Source: Streptomyces sp. NRRL F-525 (GTDB taxonomy: Bacteria > Actinomycetota > Actinomycetes > Streptomycetales > Streptomycetaceae). Taken from it: a DNA stretch of 64,000 nucleotides. The notes below the pieces were generated by a model. The model saw only the letters and a program-made list of their open reading frames with translations, ran no database searches and was not told the origin of the DNA. Where the stretch lies: contig NZ_JNXE01000028.1 in assembly GCF_000716605.1 (NCBI RefSeq), forward strand, positions 1-64,000, written 5' to 3'. The position numbers and the translations under genes were made by a program. Positions 36,257 to 45,481 of the stretch are shown in pieces (within the stretch, counting starts at the first letter, position 1; the number at the start of each line of letters is the position of its first letter).

Positions 36257-38088
36257 CCCACCAACTCCCGTACGACAGCAGCCCCGTTGAGCGTCAGCAC
36301 CGACTCCGGGTGGAACTGGACACCGGCGAACCCCGGTCCGCGCAGCGCATGCAGCTCGCCCGACCCGCTCAGGCTCAACTCCACACCATGGGTGGCCAGT
36401 TCAGCGGCGGCCTCCTCGTCACACCGGGCCACGAAGCTGTTGTAGAACCCGACGGTCTCCGCCCGCCCGAACAGATCGATCACCGTCTGCGCCCCCTGGT
36501 ACGGAACCTCCTTCCGTACGATCTCCAGGCCCAGCTCCGCAGCGATCAGCTCGTGGCCGAGGCAGACGCCGAGGACACCGTGCCGGTTCGCCCGGAGGAC
36601 CTCGGCGGTCAGCGCGCGCAGGAACCGCATCTTCGGGTCGGCCGAGTCGGAGGGGTCACCCGGCCCGGGGCCCAGCACCACGGGCCCCTCGTGCGCGAGC
36701 ACCGCCTCCCGAAGCCCCTCCTCGTCGTACCGCCGCACGGTCACCTCGAGGCCGCTCGACCGCAGCACGTGCGCGAGCATCGCCGTGAAGGTGTCCTCCC
36801 CGTCGACGACCAGCGCGTGCCCGGTCAGCTCCTCGGACCGCTCCTGCATCCGCAGCCAGAACGGGGCGAGCGAGGACCGGCGCCCGTCGAGCGCGGCACG
36901 CACGCGTGGGTCGTCGGCCAGCCGGGGCCGCGTGCTCTCGTCCCGCGGCCGGGACGGTCGTACGCCCAGAGCCGCCAGCACCCCCGCCGCCTTCGCGTGG
37001 GTCTCCGCTACCTCGCTCGCCGGGTCCGAACCGCGGACCAGGGTGGCGCCGACCGGCACCCGCAGCCGCCCGCCCGGGTCGATGTCGGCGGTGCGGATGA
37101 GGATGGGGGAGTCGAGGGTCTGGGCGCCCCCGGAGTCACGGCCGATCAGCGCGAGCGCACCGGCGTAGTAGCCGCGCCCGCCGACCTCGTGCCGCTCGAT
37201 GACCCGGCAGGCGTTCTGCACCGGCGACCCGGTGACGGTCGCCGCGAACATCGTCTCCTTCAGCACCTCGCGCACGTCCAGCGAGGACCGGCCGCGCAAC
37301 TCGTACTCGGTGTGCGCGAGATGGGCCATCTCCTTCAGCCGAGGCCCGATCACGACCCCGCCGATGTCGCCGACCGTGCACATCATCTTGAGCTCCTCGT
37401 CGACGACCATCGACAGCTCCTCGATCTCCTTGCCGTCAGCCAGGAAATCCAGCAGATGCTCGGGCGTCGGCCCCTCGGCGGGATAGCGGTACGTCCCGCT
37501 GATCGGGTTCATGACGACGGTCCCGCCCGACATCCGGACGTGCACCTCAGGGCTCGCGCCCACGAGCGTCCGCTCCCCGGTGTGCACGACGAACGTCCAG
37601 TACGCGCCCCGCTCCCCGACCAGCAGCCGCCGGAACAGCGCCAGCGCCTCGGCCCTGCCGTACCCCGGGATCTCGCCCTCGTACGTCCGCCGGATGACGA
37701 AGTTGGCGCCCTCGCCCCGCCCGATCTCCTCCCGCAGCACCCGCCCGACGATCTCGCCGTAGGCCTCGTCGTCGACGTCGAAGCCACCGCCCTCGACCCG
37801 GACGTCGTGCGCGGGCAGCTGGGCCAGCGCGTCGGCGAGCGGGATCTCGTACGACTCCTCGGGCGTGAGGAAGGTCAGCGGGGTGCCGTCGTCGCGGACG
37901 TCGAAGCCGCGCTCGCGGATCTGGCGGAAGGGGATCAGGGCCAGGCCCTCGTCGGGGAGGTCGGCGAGGCGGTCGTAGGAGGCGACCGGGCCGCGCATGA
38001 CCTCGATCACGTCCTGGTCGTGGCCCGGGGTGCGACGGCGCAGCAGGGCGAACGGGCGGGGATCGCTGAGCAGGTCGTCCAGATGCAT
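36208..38088 (-). CDS. trpEG: Fused anthranilate synthase (TrpE-TrpG)
   Basis: Converts chorismate and glutamine to anthranilate, the first step of tryptophan synthesis. The 626-residue product fuses the chorismate-binding domain (about 1-410; PISGTYRYP, AATVTGSPVQNACRVI) to a class I glutamine amidotransferase (about 425-615; GPGPGDPSD, nucleophile Cys in GVCLGHELIA, His-Glu in GVQFHPESVLT). AGAGGA precedes the ATG. A Trp-rich leader peptide and attenuator lie upstream. A similar fused gene with attenuator is described in S. venezuelae. A PhzE-type role is possible but the trp leader argues for tryptophan supply. Confidence 0.94.
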   Translation of the reverse strand: MHLDDLLSDPRPFALLRRRTPGHDQDVIEVMRGPVASYDRLADLPDEGLALIPFRQIRERGFDVRDDGTPLTFLTPEESYEIPLADALAQLPAHDVRVEGGGFDVDDEAYGEIVGRVLREEIGRGEGANFVIRRTYEGEIPGYGRAEALALFRRLLVGERGAYWTFVVHTGERTLVGASPEVHVRMSGGTVVMNPISGTYRYPAEGPTPEHLLDFLADGKEIEELSMVVDEELKMMCTVGDIGGVVIGPRLKEMAHLAHTEYELRGRSSLDVREVLKETMFAATVTGSPVQNACRVIERHEVGGRGYYAGALALIGRDSGGAQTLDSPILIRTADIDPGGRLRVPVGATLVRGSDPASEVAETHAKAAGVLAALGVRPSRPRDESTRPRLADDPRVRAALDGRRSSLAPFWLRMQERSEELTGHALVVDGEDTFTAMLAHVLRSSGLEVTVRRYDEEGLREAVLAHEGPVVLGPGPGDPSDSADPKMRFLRALTAEVLRANRHGVLGVCLGHELIAAELGLEIVRKEVPYQGAQTVIDLFGRAETVGFYNSFVARCDEEAAAELATHGVELSLSGSGELHALRGPGFAGVQFHPESVLTLNGAAVVRELVGQLRGTSTFSERRPSV

Positions 38089-38134
38089 GGGTCCTCTGTT
38101 CCTTCTCGTGGAGAGGAACGGACCCCGGACACAC

Positions 38135-38161
38135 CGAAGGCCGCCCCTCGGGCGGCCTTCG
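38135..38161 (-). terminator. Attenuator hairpin of trpEG
   Basis: Stem CGAAGGCCGCCC / GGGCGGCCTTCG with a three-base loop between the leader peptide and trpEG. Ribosome stalling at the Trp codons would be expected to prevent its formation. Confidence 0.85.
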
Positions 38162-38184
38162 CGGAGTACTGGGAGTACGCGCAG

Positions 38185-38241
38185 TCAGTGGGCCGCCGGA
38201 TGAGCGGTCCACCACCAGTTACGGGTCGAGTGCGCGAACAT
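38185..38241 (-). CDS. trpL: trp leader peptide with three consecutive Trp codons
   Basis: The sequence MFAHSTRNWWWTAHPAAH, 18 residues, has TGG TGG TGG at 38217-38209. It ends 24 bases before the attenuator stem and 97 before trpEG. It acts as the tryptophan sensor: low charged tRNA-Trp stalls the ribosome here. It is too short for usual gene finders. A GGAG-like site (GGTGCGCTCC context) upstream is weak. Confidence 0.92.
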   Translation of the reverse strand: MFAHSTRNWWWTAHPAAH

Positions 38242-38337
38242 GGAGCGCACCCTACCCCACGCACAGGTGAGCATCGGGGCGTCTCACCTGTCGAGCCGCA
38301 GGAAAACGACTCGACACGACCCCGTAATGTTTACTGA

Positions 38338-39693
38338 GTGACCGTGAACGCTGATTCCCAAGCCGTCGCCGCTCAGGCGACCTGGCGCGACCTGCCCGCG
38401 GCGCAGCAGCCTGATTACCCCGACTCCGAGGCTCTGCGCAAGGTGATTGCCGAGCTGGAGTCGTATCCTCCGCTGGTCTTCGCCGGTGAGTGTGACCAGC
38501 TGCGTGCCCGTCTGGCGGCCGTCGCCAAGGGGGAGGCGTTCCTCCTTCAGGGCGGCGACTGCGCCGAGTCCTTCGACGCCGTCGGCGCCGACCAGATCCG
38601 CGCCAAACTGAAGACCCTGCTCCAGATGGGCGCCGTCCTCACGTACGCGGCCTCCGTGCCGGTCGTGAAGGTCGGCCGCATCGCCGGCCAGTACTCGAAG
38701 CCGCGCTCCAAGGGCACCGAGACCCGTGACGGCGTGACCCTGCCGACGTACCGCGGCGACTCGGTCAACGGCTTCGCCTTCGACGAGAAGTCCCGTATCC
38801 CGGACCCCGAGCGCCTGAAGCGGATGTACAACGCGTCCGCCTCCACGCTCAACCTGGTCCGCGCCTTCACCACCGGCGGCTACGCCGACCTGCGCCAGGT
38901 GCACGCCTGGAACCAGGACTTCGTGAAGTCGTCCCCGTCCGGCCAGCGCTACGAGCAGCTCGCGCGCGAGATCGACAGCGCGCTGAACTTCATGCGGGCC
39001 TGCGGCACGGACCCGGAGGAGTTCAAGACCGTCGAGTTCTACTCCTCGCACGAGGCGCTCCTGCTGGACTACGAGTCGGCCCTGACCCGGGTCGACTCGC
39101 GCACCGGCCGGCTCTACGACGTCTCCGGGCACATGGTGTGGATCGGCGAGCGCACCCGCCAACTGGACGGCGCGCACATCGAGTTCGCCTCCCAGATCCG
39201 CAACCCGATCGGCATCAAGCTCGGCCCGACGACGACCGCCGAGGACGCGCTGCAGTACATCGAGCGCCTCGACCCGGACCGCGAGCCCGGCCGGCTCACC
39301 TTCATCGTGCGGATGGGCGCGGACAAGGTCCGCGACAAGCTGCCCGAGCTGGTCGAGAAGGTCACCGCGTCCGGCGCGACCGTCGCCTGGATCACCGACC
39401 CGATGCACGGCAACACGTACGAGGCGGCCTCCGGTCACAAGACCCGCCGCTTCGACGACGTGCTCGACGAGGTGAAGGGCTTCTTCGAGGTCCACAAGGG
39501 CCTCGGCACCCACCCGGGCGGCATCCACGTCGAGCTCACGGGCGACGATGTCACCGAGTGCGTGGGCGGCGGCGACGAGATCTTCGTCGACGACCTCCAC
39601 CAGCGCTACGAGACGGCCTGCGACCCGCGCCTCAACCGCAGCCAGTCGCTTGACCTGGCCTTCCTCGTCGCCGAGATGTACAGGGACCAGTAA
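38338..39693 (+). CDS. Class II 3-deoxy-7-phosphoheptulonate synthase
   Basis: First enzyme of the shikimate pathway: condenses phosphoenolpyruvate with erythrose 4-phosphate. The 451-residue product is the plant-type (class II) form with LLQGGDCAESF, RIAGQYSKPRSK, GHMVWIGERTRQ, IGIKLGPTT, ITDPMHGNTYEA and TGDDVTECVGGG. A GTG start at 38338 follows TAATGT by seven bases, with no ribosome site, indicating leaderless translation. It is divergent from trpEG, so entry to and commitment of the aromatic pathway share an intergenic region. Confidence 0.96.
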   Translation: MTVNADSQAVAAQATWRDLPAAQQPDYPDSEALRKVIAELESYPPLVFAGECDQLRARLAAVAKGEAFLLQGGDCAESFDAVGADQIRAKLKTLLQMGAVLTYAASVPVVKVGRIAGQYSKPRSKGTETRDGVTLPTYRGDSVNGFAFDEKSRIPDPERLKRMYNASASTLNLVRAFTTGGYADLRQVHAWNQDFVKSSPSGQRYEQLAREIDSALNFMRACGTDPEEFKTVEFYSSHEALLLDYESALTRVDSRTGRLYDVSGHMVWIGERTRQLDGAHIEFASQIRNPIGIKLGPTTTAEDALQYIERLDPDREPGRLTFIVRMGADKVRDKLPELVEKVTASGATVAWITDPMHGNTYEAASGHKTRRFDDVLDEVKGFFEVHKGLGTHPGGIHVELTGDDVTECVGGGDEIFVDDLHQRYETACDPRLNRSQSLDLAFLVAEMYRDQ

Positions 39694-39720
39694 CCGTTTC
39701 ACCTGTTACAGCAGTGTGCC

Positions 39721-39763
39721 GTGGGGCGGGGATCACATACGATCCCCGCCCCACAGCACTTTT
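39721..39763 (+). terminator. Terminator after DAHP synthase gene
   Basis: Fourteen-base stem GTGGGGCGGGGATC / GATCCCCGCCCCAC with loop ACATAC, followed by AGCACTTTT. Confidence 0.92.
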
Positions 39764-39782
39764 GCGGCACCTGCGGGCCGGG

Positions 39783-39801
39783 TAAGGTTAGGTTGGCCTT
39801 A
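39783..39801 (+). promoter_or_regulatory. Iron box (DmdR/IdeR-type) before the Bfd-like gene
   Basis: TAAGGTTAGGTTGGCCTTA matches 14 of 19 positions of the consensus TTAGGTTAGGCTCACCTAA. It ends 27 bases before the GTG of the ferredoxin gene and overlaps the probable promoter. Confidence 0.75.
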
Positions 39802-39828
39802 TCAAGTTCCGGCGGGAGGTGAATCCGC

Positions 39829-40071
39829 GTGTACGTCTGCAGCTGCTTCCAGGTGACCGAGGCGCAGGTCCAGCAGCACGCGGGTGGGGGTGCCTGCACG
39901 CCCCGCCAGATCGCCTCCGCCTGCAAGGCCGGTACCGACTGCGGTTCGTGCGTCCGCCGGATCCAGGCGATCCTCGGCCGCGGCAGCTGCCCGCGCCGCG
40001 ATCTCGCGGAAGAGGGCGCGCCGGTCTTCGCCGAACTGGCCGAACCGGCCGAACTGGACGAAGCCGCTTAG
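39829..40071 (+). CDS. Bacterioferritin-associated-ferredoxin-like [2Fe-2S] protein
   Basis: Eighty residues with the BFD [2Fe-2S] fold: Cys4 and Cys6 in YVCSCFQVTEAQV, and Cys38/Cys41 in GTDCGSCVRRI. Bfd proteins reduce the iron core of bacterioferritin so that Fe2+ is released. GGGAGGTGA precedes the GTG start. An iron box at the promoter implies induction when iron is low. Its end faces the bacterioferritin gene nine bases away, so storage and release genes are convergent. Confidence 0.9.
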   Translation: MYVCSCFQVTEAQVQQHAGGGACTPRQIASACKAGTDCGSCVRRIQAILGRGSCPRRDLAEEGAPVFAELAEPAELDEAA

Positions 40072-40080
40072 GGGCGGACC

Positions 40081-40557
40081 CTAGCTGGGCTGCTCGATCT
40101 GCTGCGCGATGTAGAGCGCCTCGCCGAGCTGCTCGATCAGCTGGAGCTGCGTGTCGAGGTAGTCGATGTGGTGCTCCTCGTCCTCGAGGATGTCCTCGAA
40201 GATGTTGGCCGACGTGATGTCGCCCTTCGTGCGCATCACCTCGATCCCGCGCTTGAGGCGGTCGATCGCCTCGACCTCCACCTGCCGGTCCGCCTGGAAC
40301 ATCTCGGTGACCGTCTGCCCGACCCGGACGTGGAACAGCCGCTGGTAGTTCGGCAGACCGTCGAGCATCAGGATGCGCTCGGTGATCTTGTCCGCGTGCT
40401 TCATCTCGTCGATGGATTCTTCACGCGTGTACTTGGCGAGCTTGGTCCAGCCGTTGTTGTCCTGGATGCGGTAGTGCAGCCAGTACTGGTTGATCGCGGT
40501 CAGCTCACCGGTGAGCTGCTCGTTCAGGAACTCGAGGACCTCGGGGTCGCCCTGCAT
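40081..40557 (-). CDS. bfr: Bacterioferritin
   Basis: Iron-storage protein that assembles into a 24-subunit shell. The 158-residue product has ferroxidase ligands in ELTAINQYWLHY (Glu18), DEMKHADKI (Glu51, His54), VEAIDRLKR (Glu94) and DILEDEEHHIDYL (Glu127, His130). Met52 in EMKHA is the haem ligand. AAGGAG lies eight bases before the ATG at 40557; a longer upstream reading is not needed. Convergent with the Bfd-like gene. No clear iron box was seen upstream of its own start. Confidence 0.97.
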   Translation of the reverse strand: MQGDPEVLEFLNEQLTGELTAINQYWLHYRIQDNNGWTKLAKYTREESIDEMKHADKITERILMLDGLPNYQRLFHVRVGQTVTEMFQADRQVEVEAIDRLKRGIEVMRTKGDITSANIFEDILEDEEHHIDYLDTQLQLIEQLGEALYIAQQIEQPS

Positions 40558-40715
40558 CGCAGAGGCTCCTTCCAAAAACGGGGGAACTGGCGGGTTGCGC
40601 CGCATGATTGCACCGGCGCGAAGACGTCGTCCAGTAAGTGCATGCTTAGTAGGAGTTGCCCGAATCCGCCCAGAGCCGGTCATGTGCACCGCCCCCGGTC
40701 TGTCAGGATGGAGTC

Positions 40716-41330
40716 ATGGGTCAGAGAGGGGTCGAACAGTCCGAGCTTCCGCCGGGCCAGCGGCTCCAGCGCGGCTGGCCGGTCACGCACTACGGCCCGG
40801 TGCCCAAGTTCCGCCCCGAGCGCTGGGAGTTCAGGGTCTTCGGCGCCACGGCGGACGGCGACAAGCACTGCTGGAACCACGACGAGTTCACGGCCCTGCC
40901 CTACGACTCCGTAGTCGCCGATCTGCACTGCGTCACGAAGTTCAGCATGCTCGGCGCCGAATGGGGCGGCATCCCCGCCCGCACGATCCTGGACACCGCC
41001 CCGCCGGCACCGACGGTCACGCACGTCATGGTCTGGGCGGAGTACGGCTTCAGCGCCAACCTCCGCCTCGCCGACTTCGCCGCCGACGGCACCATCTTCG
41101 CCACCCACAAGGACGGCGAACTCCTCACCGCGGAACACGGCTTCCCGCTCCGCCTGGTCGTCCCCCACCTGTACGCCTGGAAGGGCCCGAAGTGGGTCCG
41201 GGGCGTCGAGTACATGACGGCGGACCGGCGGGGGTTCTGGGAGGAGCGGGGGTACCACAACGTGGGGGATCCCTGGCAGGAGCAGCGGTACTCGTACCAG
41301 GAGGGCCCCGGCGAGGGACCCGAACTGTGA
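40716..41330 (+). CDS. Sulfite-oxidase-like molybdopterin oxidoreductase
   Basis: The 204-residue product consists of one Oxidored_molyb domain. DLHCVTKFSMLGAEWGG contains the Cys expected to ligate molybdenum, and FPLRLVVPHLYAWKGPKWVRGVEY is the usual C-terminal part of the domain. It lacks a signal peptide and haem or dimerisation domains, so it is cytoplasmic and smaller than true sulfite oxidase. Substrate unknown. The ATG at 40716 is preferred; the sequence upstream is in the bacterioferritin promoter region. Confidence 0.88.
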   Translation: MGQRGVEQSELPPGQRLQRGWPVTHYGPVPKFRPERWEFRVFGATADGDKHCWNHDEFTALPYDSVVADLHCVTKFSMLGAEWGGIPARTILDTAPPAPTVTHVMVWAEYGFSANLRLADFAADGTIFATHKDGELLTAEHGFPLRLVVPHLYAWKGPKWVRGVEYMTADRRGFWEERGYHNVGDPWQEQRYSYQEGPGEGPEL

Positions 41331-41360
41331 GCCCCTTCGAGACCGTGAGCCCTCCGGGGG

Positions 41361-42275
41361 CTACGCGTCCCTGAGCTTCTTCAGCCGCTCCACGTCCGCC
41401 GCGTGCCCCTCCTTGCCGCCGGGCGTCTCGATGATCAGCGGTACGCCCGCGGTCGCCGGGTGGGTCATCAGGGCGCGGAACGGGTCCTCGCCGATATGAC
41501 CGGAGCCGATGTTCTCGTGCCGGTCCTTGTGGGCGCCGACGACGTCCTTGGAGTCGTTGGCGTGGATCAGCTTCAGCCGTCCCTCGCCGACCGTGTCCAC
41601 CAGCAGGTCGAGGGTCTGGTGCATACCGCTCGGGCCGGTCAGGTCGTGCCCGGCGGCGAAGATGTGGCACGTGTCCAGGCATACGCCCAGCTTCGGATGG
41701 GCGTCCAGCGCCTCGAAGTACGGCCCGAAGTCCCAGGTCCGCGAACACAGCGAGGAACCCTGGCCGGCCGTCGACTCCAGCAGCAGGAACGGGTCGTCGT
41801 CGTGCGTCAACTCGTCCAGCAGCGGCAGCAGATGCTCCCGCACCTGGGCCAGCGCCACCGACCGCTCCCGCCCACCCGTCGCGCTCCCGGTGTGCACGAC
41901 GACACCGAGCGCGCCGATCTCCCGCCCGCGCCGCAGCGAGTGCCGTAGCGAATCGACGGACTTCTCCACGGTGGCCTCGGTGTGCGAGCCGAAGTTGATC
42001 AGGTACGGGGCGTGCACGTACGCCGGGATCGAATCGGCCTCGCAGGCCGCGTGGAACTCCTCGTCCTGGCGCGGGTTCCCGACCGGGGTGGCCCAGCCGC
42101 GCGGGTTGGCGACGAAGACCTGCACGGTCTCGGCGGCCAGCTCACGGGCGTAGGACAGCCCTACGGAGTGCAGGCCGCCGGCGACCGGGACGTGGCCGCC
42201 GACCGGGTTGCGGGAGGGGAACGCGGGGGCGCTGGAAGAGGATCCGGGGGCGCTGGAAGGGGACTCGCTGCTCAC
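41361..42275 (-). CDS. nfo: Deoxyribonuclease IV (AP endonuclease, Nfo-type)
   Basis: Base-excision repair enzyme that cuts 5' of abasic sites. The 304-residue product is a TIM-barrel with the AP endonuclease 2 metal-binding signatures: GALGVVVHTGS (His), LLLESTAGQGSS (Glu), LGVCLDTCHIFAAGHD (Asp, His), KLIHANDSKDVVGAHKDRHENIGSGHIGED (His, Asp, His) and LIIETPGG (Glu). The first 30 residues are Ser/Pro-rich and probably disordered. GTG start at 42275. Confidence 0.95.
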   Translation of the reverse strand: MSSESPSSAPGSSSSAPAFPSRNPVGGHVPVAGGLHSVGLSYARELAAETVQVFVANPRGWATPVGNPRQDEEFHAACEADSIPAYVHAPYLINFGSHTEATVEKSVDSLRHSLRRGREIGALGVVVHTGSATGGRERSVALAQVREHLLPLLDELTHDDDPFLLLESTAGQGSSLCSRTWDFGPYFEALDAHPKLGVCLDTCHIFAAGHDLTGPSGMHQTLDLLVDTVGEGRLKLIHANDSKDVVGAHKDRHENIGSGHIGEDPFRALMTHPATAGVPLIIETPGGKEGHAADVERLKKLRDA

Positions 42276-42309
42276 GCGTCCAGGGTGTCACGCGCGCGTG
42301 CCGCCCCCG

Positions 42310-44244
42310 TCACCGGATGGTGATCGTGATCGTCGACCCCTTGGGGGCCTGTTCGCCCGCGTCCACGGACTGCTTCTTCACGGTGTCGCCGAACAGGCCG
42401 AGCAGGCCGCGGTCCTCCTTGACCTCGAAGCCGGACTGCTCGAGGAGCTTCGTCGCGGCATCCACGCTCGCGCCGACCACGCTCGGGACCTCGACCATCT
42501 CCCGGCCCTTGGACAGCGTCAGCGTCACCGTGTCGCCCTCGGCGGCCTGGCCGTCGCCGGCCGGGGTCTGCTGGGCGACCTGGCCCGCGTCGTACTCCGA
42601 GGTGATCTCGGTGTCGGACACCTTCACGGTGAGACCGGCCTCCTGGAGGTCCGACTTCGCGTCGTCCAGGCTCTCGCCGGTGACGTCGGGCACGTCGACC
42701 GCGCTGCCCTTGCTGACGGTCAGGGCTATCGCGGAGCCCGCGTGGCGCTCGGTACCCGCCTCCGGGTCCGTGCTGATCACGAAGCCCTTGGGGACGTCGT
42801 CGCTGAACTCCCTGGTGACCATGCCGGCCGCCAGCCCGTCCTGCTTCAGCAGGGTCTGCGCCTTGGCCAGGCGGGTGCCCGTCAGGTCGGGGACCTTCAC
42901 GGTCTCCGGGCCGTCCGAGACGGTGAGGGCGACCGAGTCGTTGTCCCGGATGCGGGCGCCGGACTCCGGGTCGGTGCTGATGACCGTGCCGCGCTTCACG
43001 GTGTCGCTGTAGGCGTGGTCGACCTTCTTGACGTCGAGACCGGCCTCCTTGAGCCGCTCCTTCGCCTGCGCCTCGGTCTTCGCCAGCAGCGGCGGGACCT
43101 TGGTGAACTGCCCGGAGTTGATGTACCAGACCCCCGCCCCGACCCCGACGATCAGCAGCAGGGCGGCGACGACCGCCAGCAGCCCGCGCCGGGGCCGCCG
43201 CGTCTCGCGCCGCCGGGGCGGCAGCGGCGGCCCGCTCTCGAAGCGGCTGGTCCGGTTGAACCGGTCACCGGGCTCGTCGTCCTCGTTGACCGGCAGCGGA
43301 CGCGGCACGGTCAGCGAGCGCGGGATCACACTCGTACGGTTCTCGGCGTTGGGATACTCCGAGGTCAGCGCCTGCGGCGGCACCGCGTCCAGCTGCTCGG
43401 TGCTCAGCCGCGCACGCGCCTCGCGGACCAGACCGAACAGTGCGACCGCGTCGTACGGCCGCAGGTCCGGGGTGCGCGCGGTGGCGGTGGCGACCAGCTC
43501 GTCCAGCTCGTACGCCAGCCCCGGCACGAGCGCCGAGGGCGGCGGGACGTCCTCGTGCAGGTGCTTGTAGAGCACGATCGCGGCCGAGTCCCCGTCGTGC
43601 GGCTTCTGGCCGGTGAGCATCTCGTAGAGGACGACACCGCACGCGTACACGTCGACCCGGGGGTCGGCGGTGGTGCCCTCGATCTGCTCCGGCGCGAGAT
43701 ACGACACCGTGCCGAGCACGGACCCCGTGGTGCTGGTCACCGTGTCCACGGACCTGACAAGCCCGAAGTCGGCGACCTTGACCCGGCCGTCGTCCCCTAT
43801 GAGCACGTTCTCCGGCTTCATGTCCCGGTGCACGAACCCGGCCCGGTGCGCGGCACCGAGCGCGGCCAGCACCGGCTCCAGGATGTCGAGGGCGGCCCGC
43901 GGCTGCAGCGCCCCGCGCTCGCGCAGCACGTCCCGCAGGGTGCAGCCGGCGACGTACTCCATCGCCAGATAGACGTACGACCGGTCGGCGCCCTGGTCGA
44001 AGACCTGCACCACGTTCGGGTGCGCCAGTCGCGCCACGGACTTCGCCTCGCGGATGAACCGGTCCACGAAGTGGGCGTCGGCCGCCAGCGTCGGGTGCAT
44101 CACCTTGAGCGCGAGAACCCGGTCCAGGCGGGTGTCCACGGCCCGGTAGACCGTGGCCATCCCGCCGACGGCGATCCGCGCGTCGACGCGATACCGGCCG
44201 TCGAGCAACTGCCCGACGAGAGGGTCATGAAGGGTCGTATCCAC
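42310..44244 (-). CDS. PASTA-domain serine/threonine protein kinase (PknL/PknB-like)
   Basis: Membrane kinase of 644 residues that senses peptidoglycan fragments. The kinase domain (18-280) has Gly-rich RIAVGGMATVYRA, catalytic HRDMKPENVLI near 138 and VADFGLV. A basic juxtamembrane stretch leads to one helix near 360-378. Four PASTA repeats follow (about 382-644; e.g. VKVPDLTGTRLAKAQTLL and VEVPSVVGASVDAATKLL). The GTG start at 44244 is preferred; TACACT ends seven bases upstream, suggesting leaderless mRNA. An Rv2175c homologue, the type of protein PknL phosphorylates in mycobacteria, is encoded at 48.5 kb. Confidence 0.94.
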   Translation of the reverse strand: MDTTLHDPLVGQLLDGRYRVDARIAVGGMATVYRAVDTRLDRVLALKVMHPTLAADAHFVDRFIREAKSVARLAHPNVVQVFDQGADRSYVYLAMEYVAGCTLRDVLRERGALQPRAALDILEPVLAALGAAHRAGFVHRDMKPENVLIGDDGRVKVADFGLVRSVDTVTSTTGSVLGTVSYLAPEQIEGTTADPRVDVYACGVVLYEMLTGQKPHDGDSAAIVLYKHLHEDVPPPSALVPGLAYELDELVATATARTPDLRPYDAVALFGLVREARARLSTEQLDAVPPQALTSEYPNAENRTSVIPRSLTVPRPLPVNEDDEPGDRFNRTSRFESGPPLPPRRRETRRPRRGLLAVVAALLLIVGVGAGVWYINSGQFTKVPPLLAKTEAQAKERLKEAGLDVKKVDHAYSDTVKRGTVISTDPESGARIRDNDSVALTVSDGPETVKVPDLTGTRLAKAQTLLKQDGLAAGMVTREFSDDVPKGFVISTDPEAGTERHAGSAIALTVSKGSAVDVPDVTGESLDDAKSDLQEAGLTVKVSDTEITSEYDAGQVAQQTPAGDGQAAEGDTVTLTLSKGREMVEVPSVVGASVDAATKLLEQSGFEVKEDRGLLGLFGDTVKKQSVDAGEQAPKGSTITITIR

Positions 44245-44356
44245 GCAGGTGAGTGTACGAGCCAAGGCTGAAAGCACGGCCTTTTCGCCCGGTTTCGAGG
44301 CGGTACTGCAGCTGAGCTGTGACGGATACCTCATGGTGGGGCGGGTGTCCGGGTCC

Positions 44357-44396
44357 GGCGACCAGCCATGTACTGGCAGTCGCCGACGGCGAGAAG
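44357..44396 (+). repeat. Remnant of intergenic repeat family A
   Basis: GCGACCAGCCATGTACTGGC then AGTCGCC matches the middle of copy 9 (GCGACCAGCCACGTACTACT). The 5' core is gone. It lies in the 238-base gap between the kinase and thiG, which otherwise shows no gene. Confidence 0.5.
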
Positions 44397-44482
44397 GCCC
44401 CACGGGAAACGTCCACTTCTTGGCCGACCGTAAACGGGTGGTGCGCGGGTGGGAGACGCAACGGAAGTGCGGTACAGGGGGC

Positions 44483-45280
<798 letters not shown>

Positions 45281-45481
45281 TCAGCCTCCTTGGACGGCGG
45301 TGAGGACCTCGACGCGGTCTCCCTCGGAGAGGGAGGTCGATGTCCACTCCGCGCGCGGGACGACGGTTTCGTTGAGGGCGGCGGCCACTCCGGAGGGGGC
45401 CGGGGTGAGGGACCGTACAAGCACATCGAGAGGCGTACCCGGAGCGATCTCCTGGTGCTCGCCGTTGACGGAGATGTTCAT
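45281..45481 (-). CDS. thiS: Sulfur carrier protein ThiS
   Basis: Ubiquitin-like carrier of 66 residues ending in Gly-Gly, the site of thiocarboxylate formation. The sequence opens MNISVNGE and contains VAAALNETVVPRAEW, with DRVEVLTAVQGG at the end. Its ATG overlaps the thiO stop, and thiG follows directly. Confidence 0.95.
   Translation of the reverse strand: MNISVNGEHQEIAPGTPLDVLVRSLTPAPSGVAAALNETVVPRAEWTSTSLSEGDRVEVLTAVQGG

Noticed and set aside
32624..38337. Open frames of about 1190 codons: minus strand 32624-36196 and plus strand 34750-38337
   Set aside because: Both run through macSR, pfkA, the dehydrogenase and trpEG in the wrong frame or strand. Composition is typical of GC-rich shadow frames.
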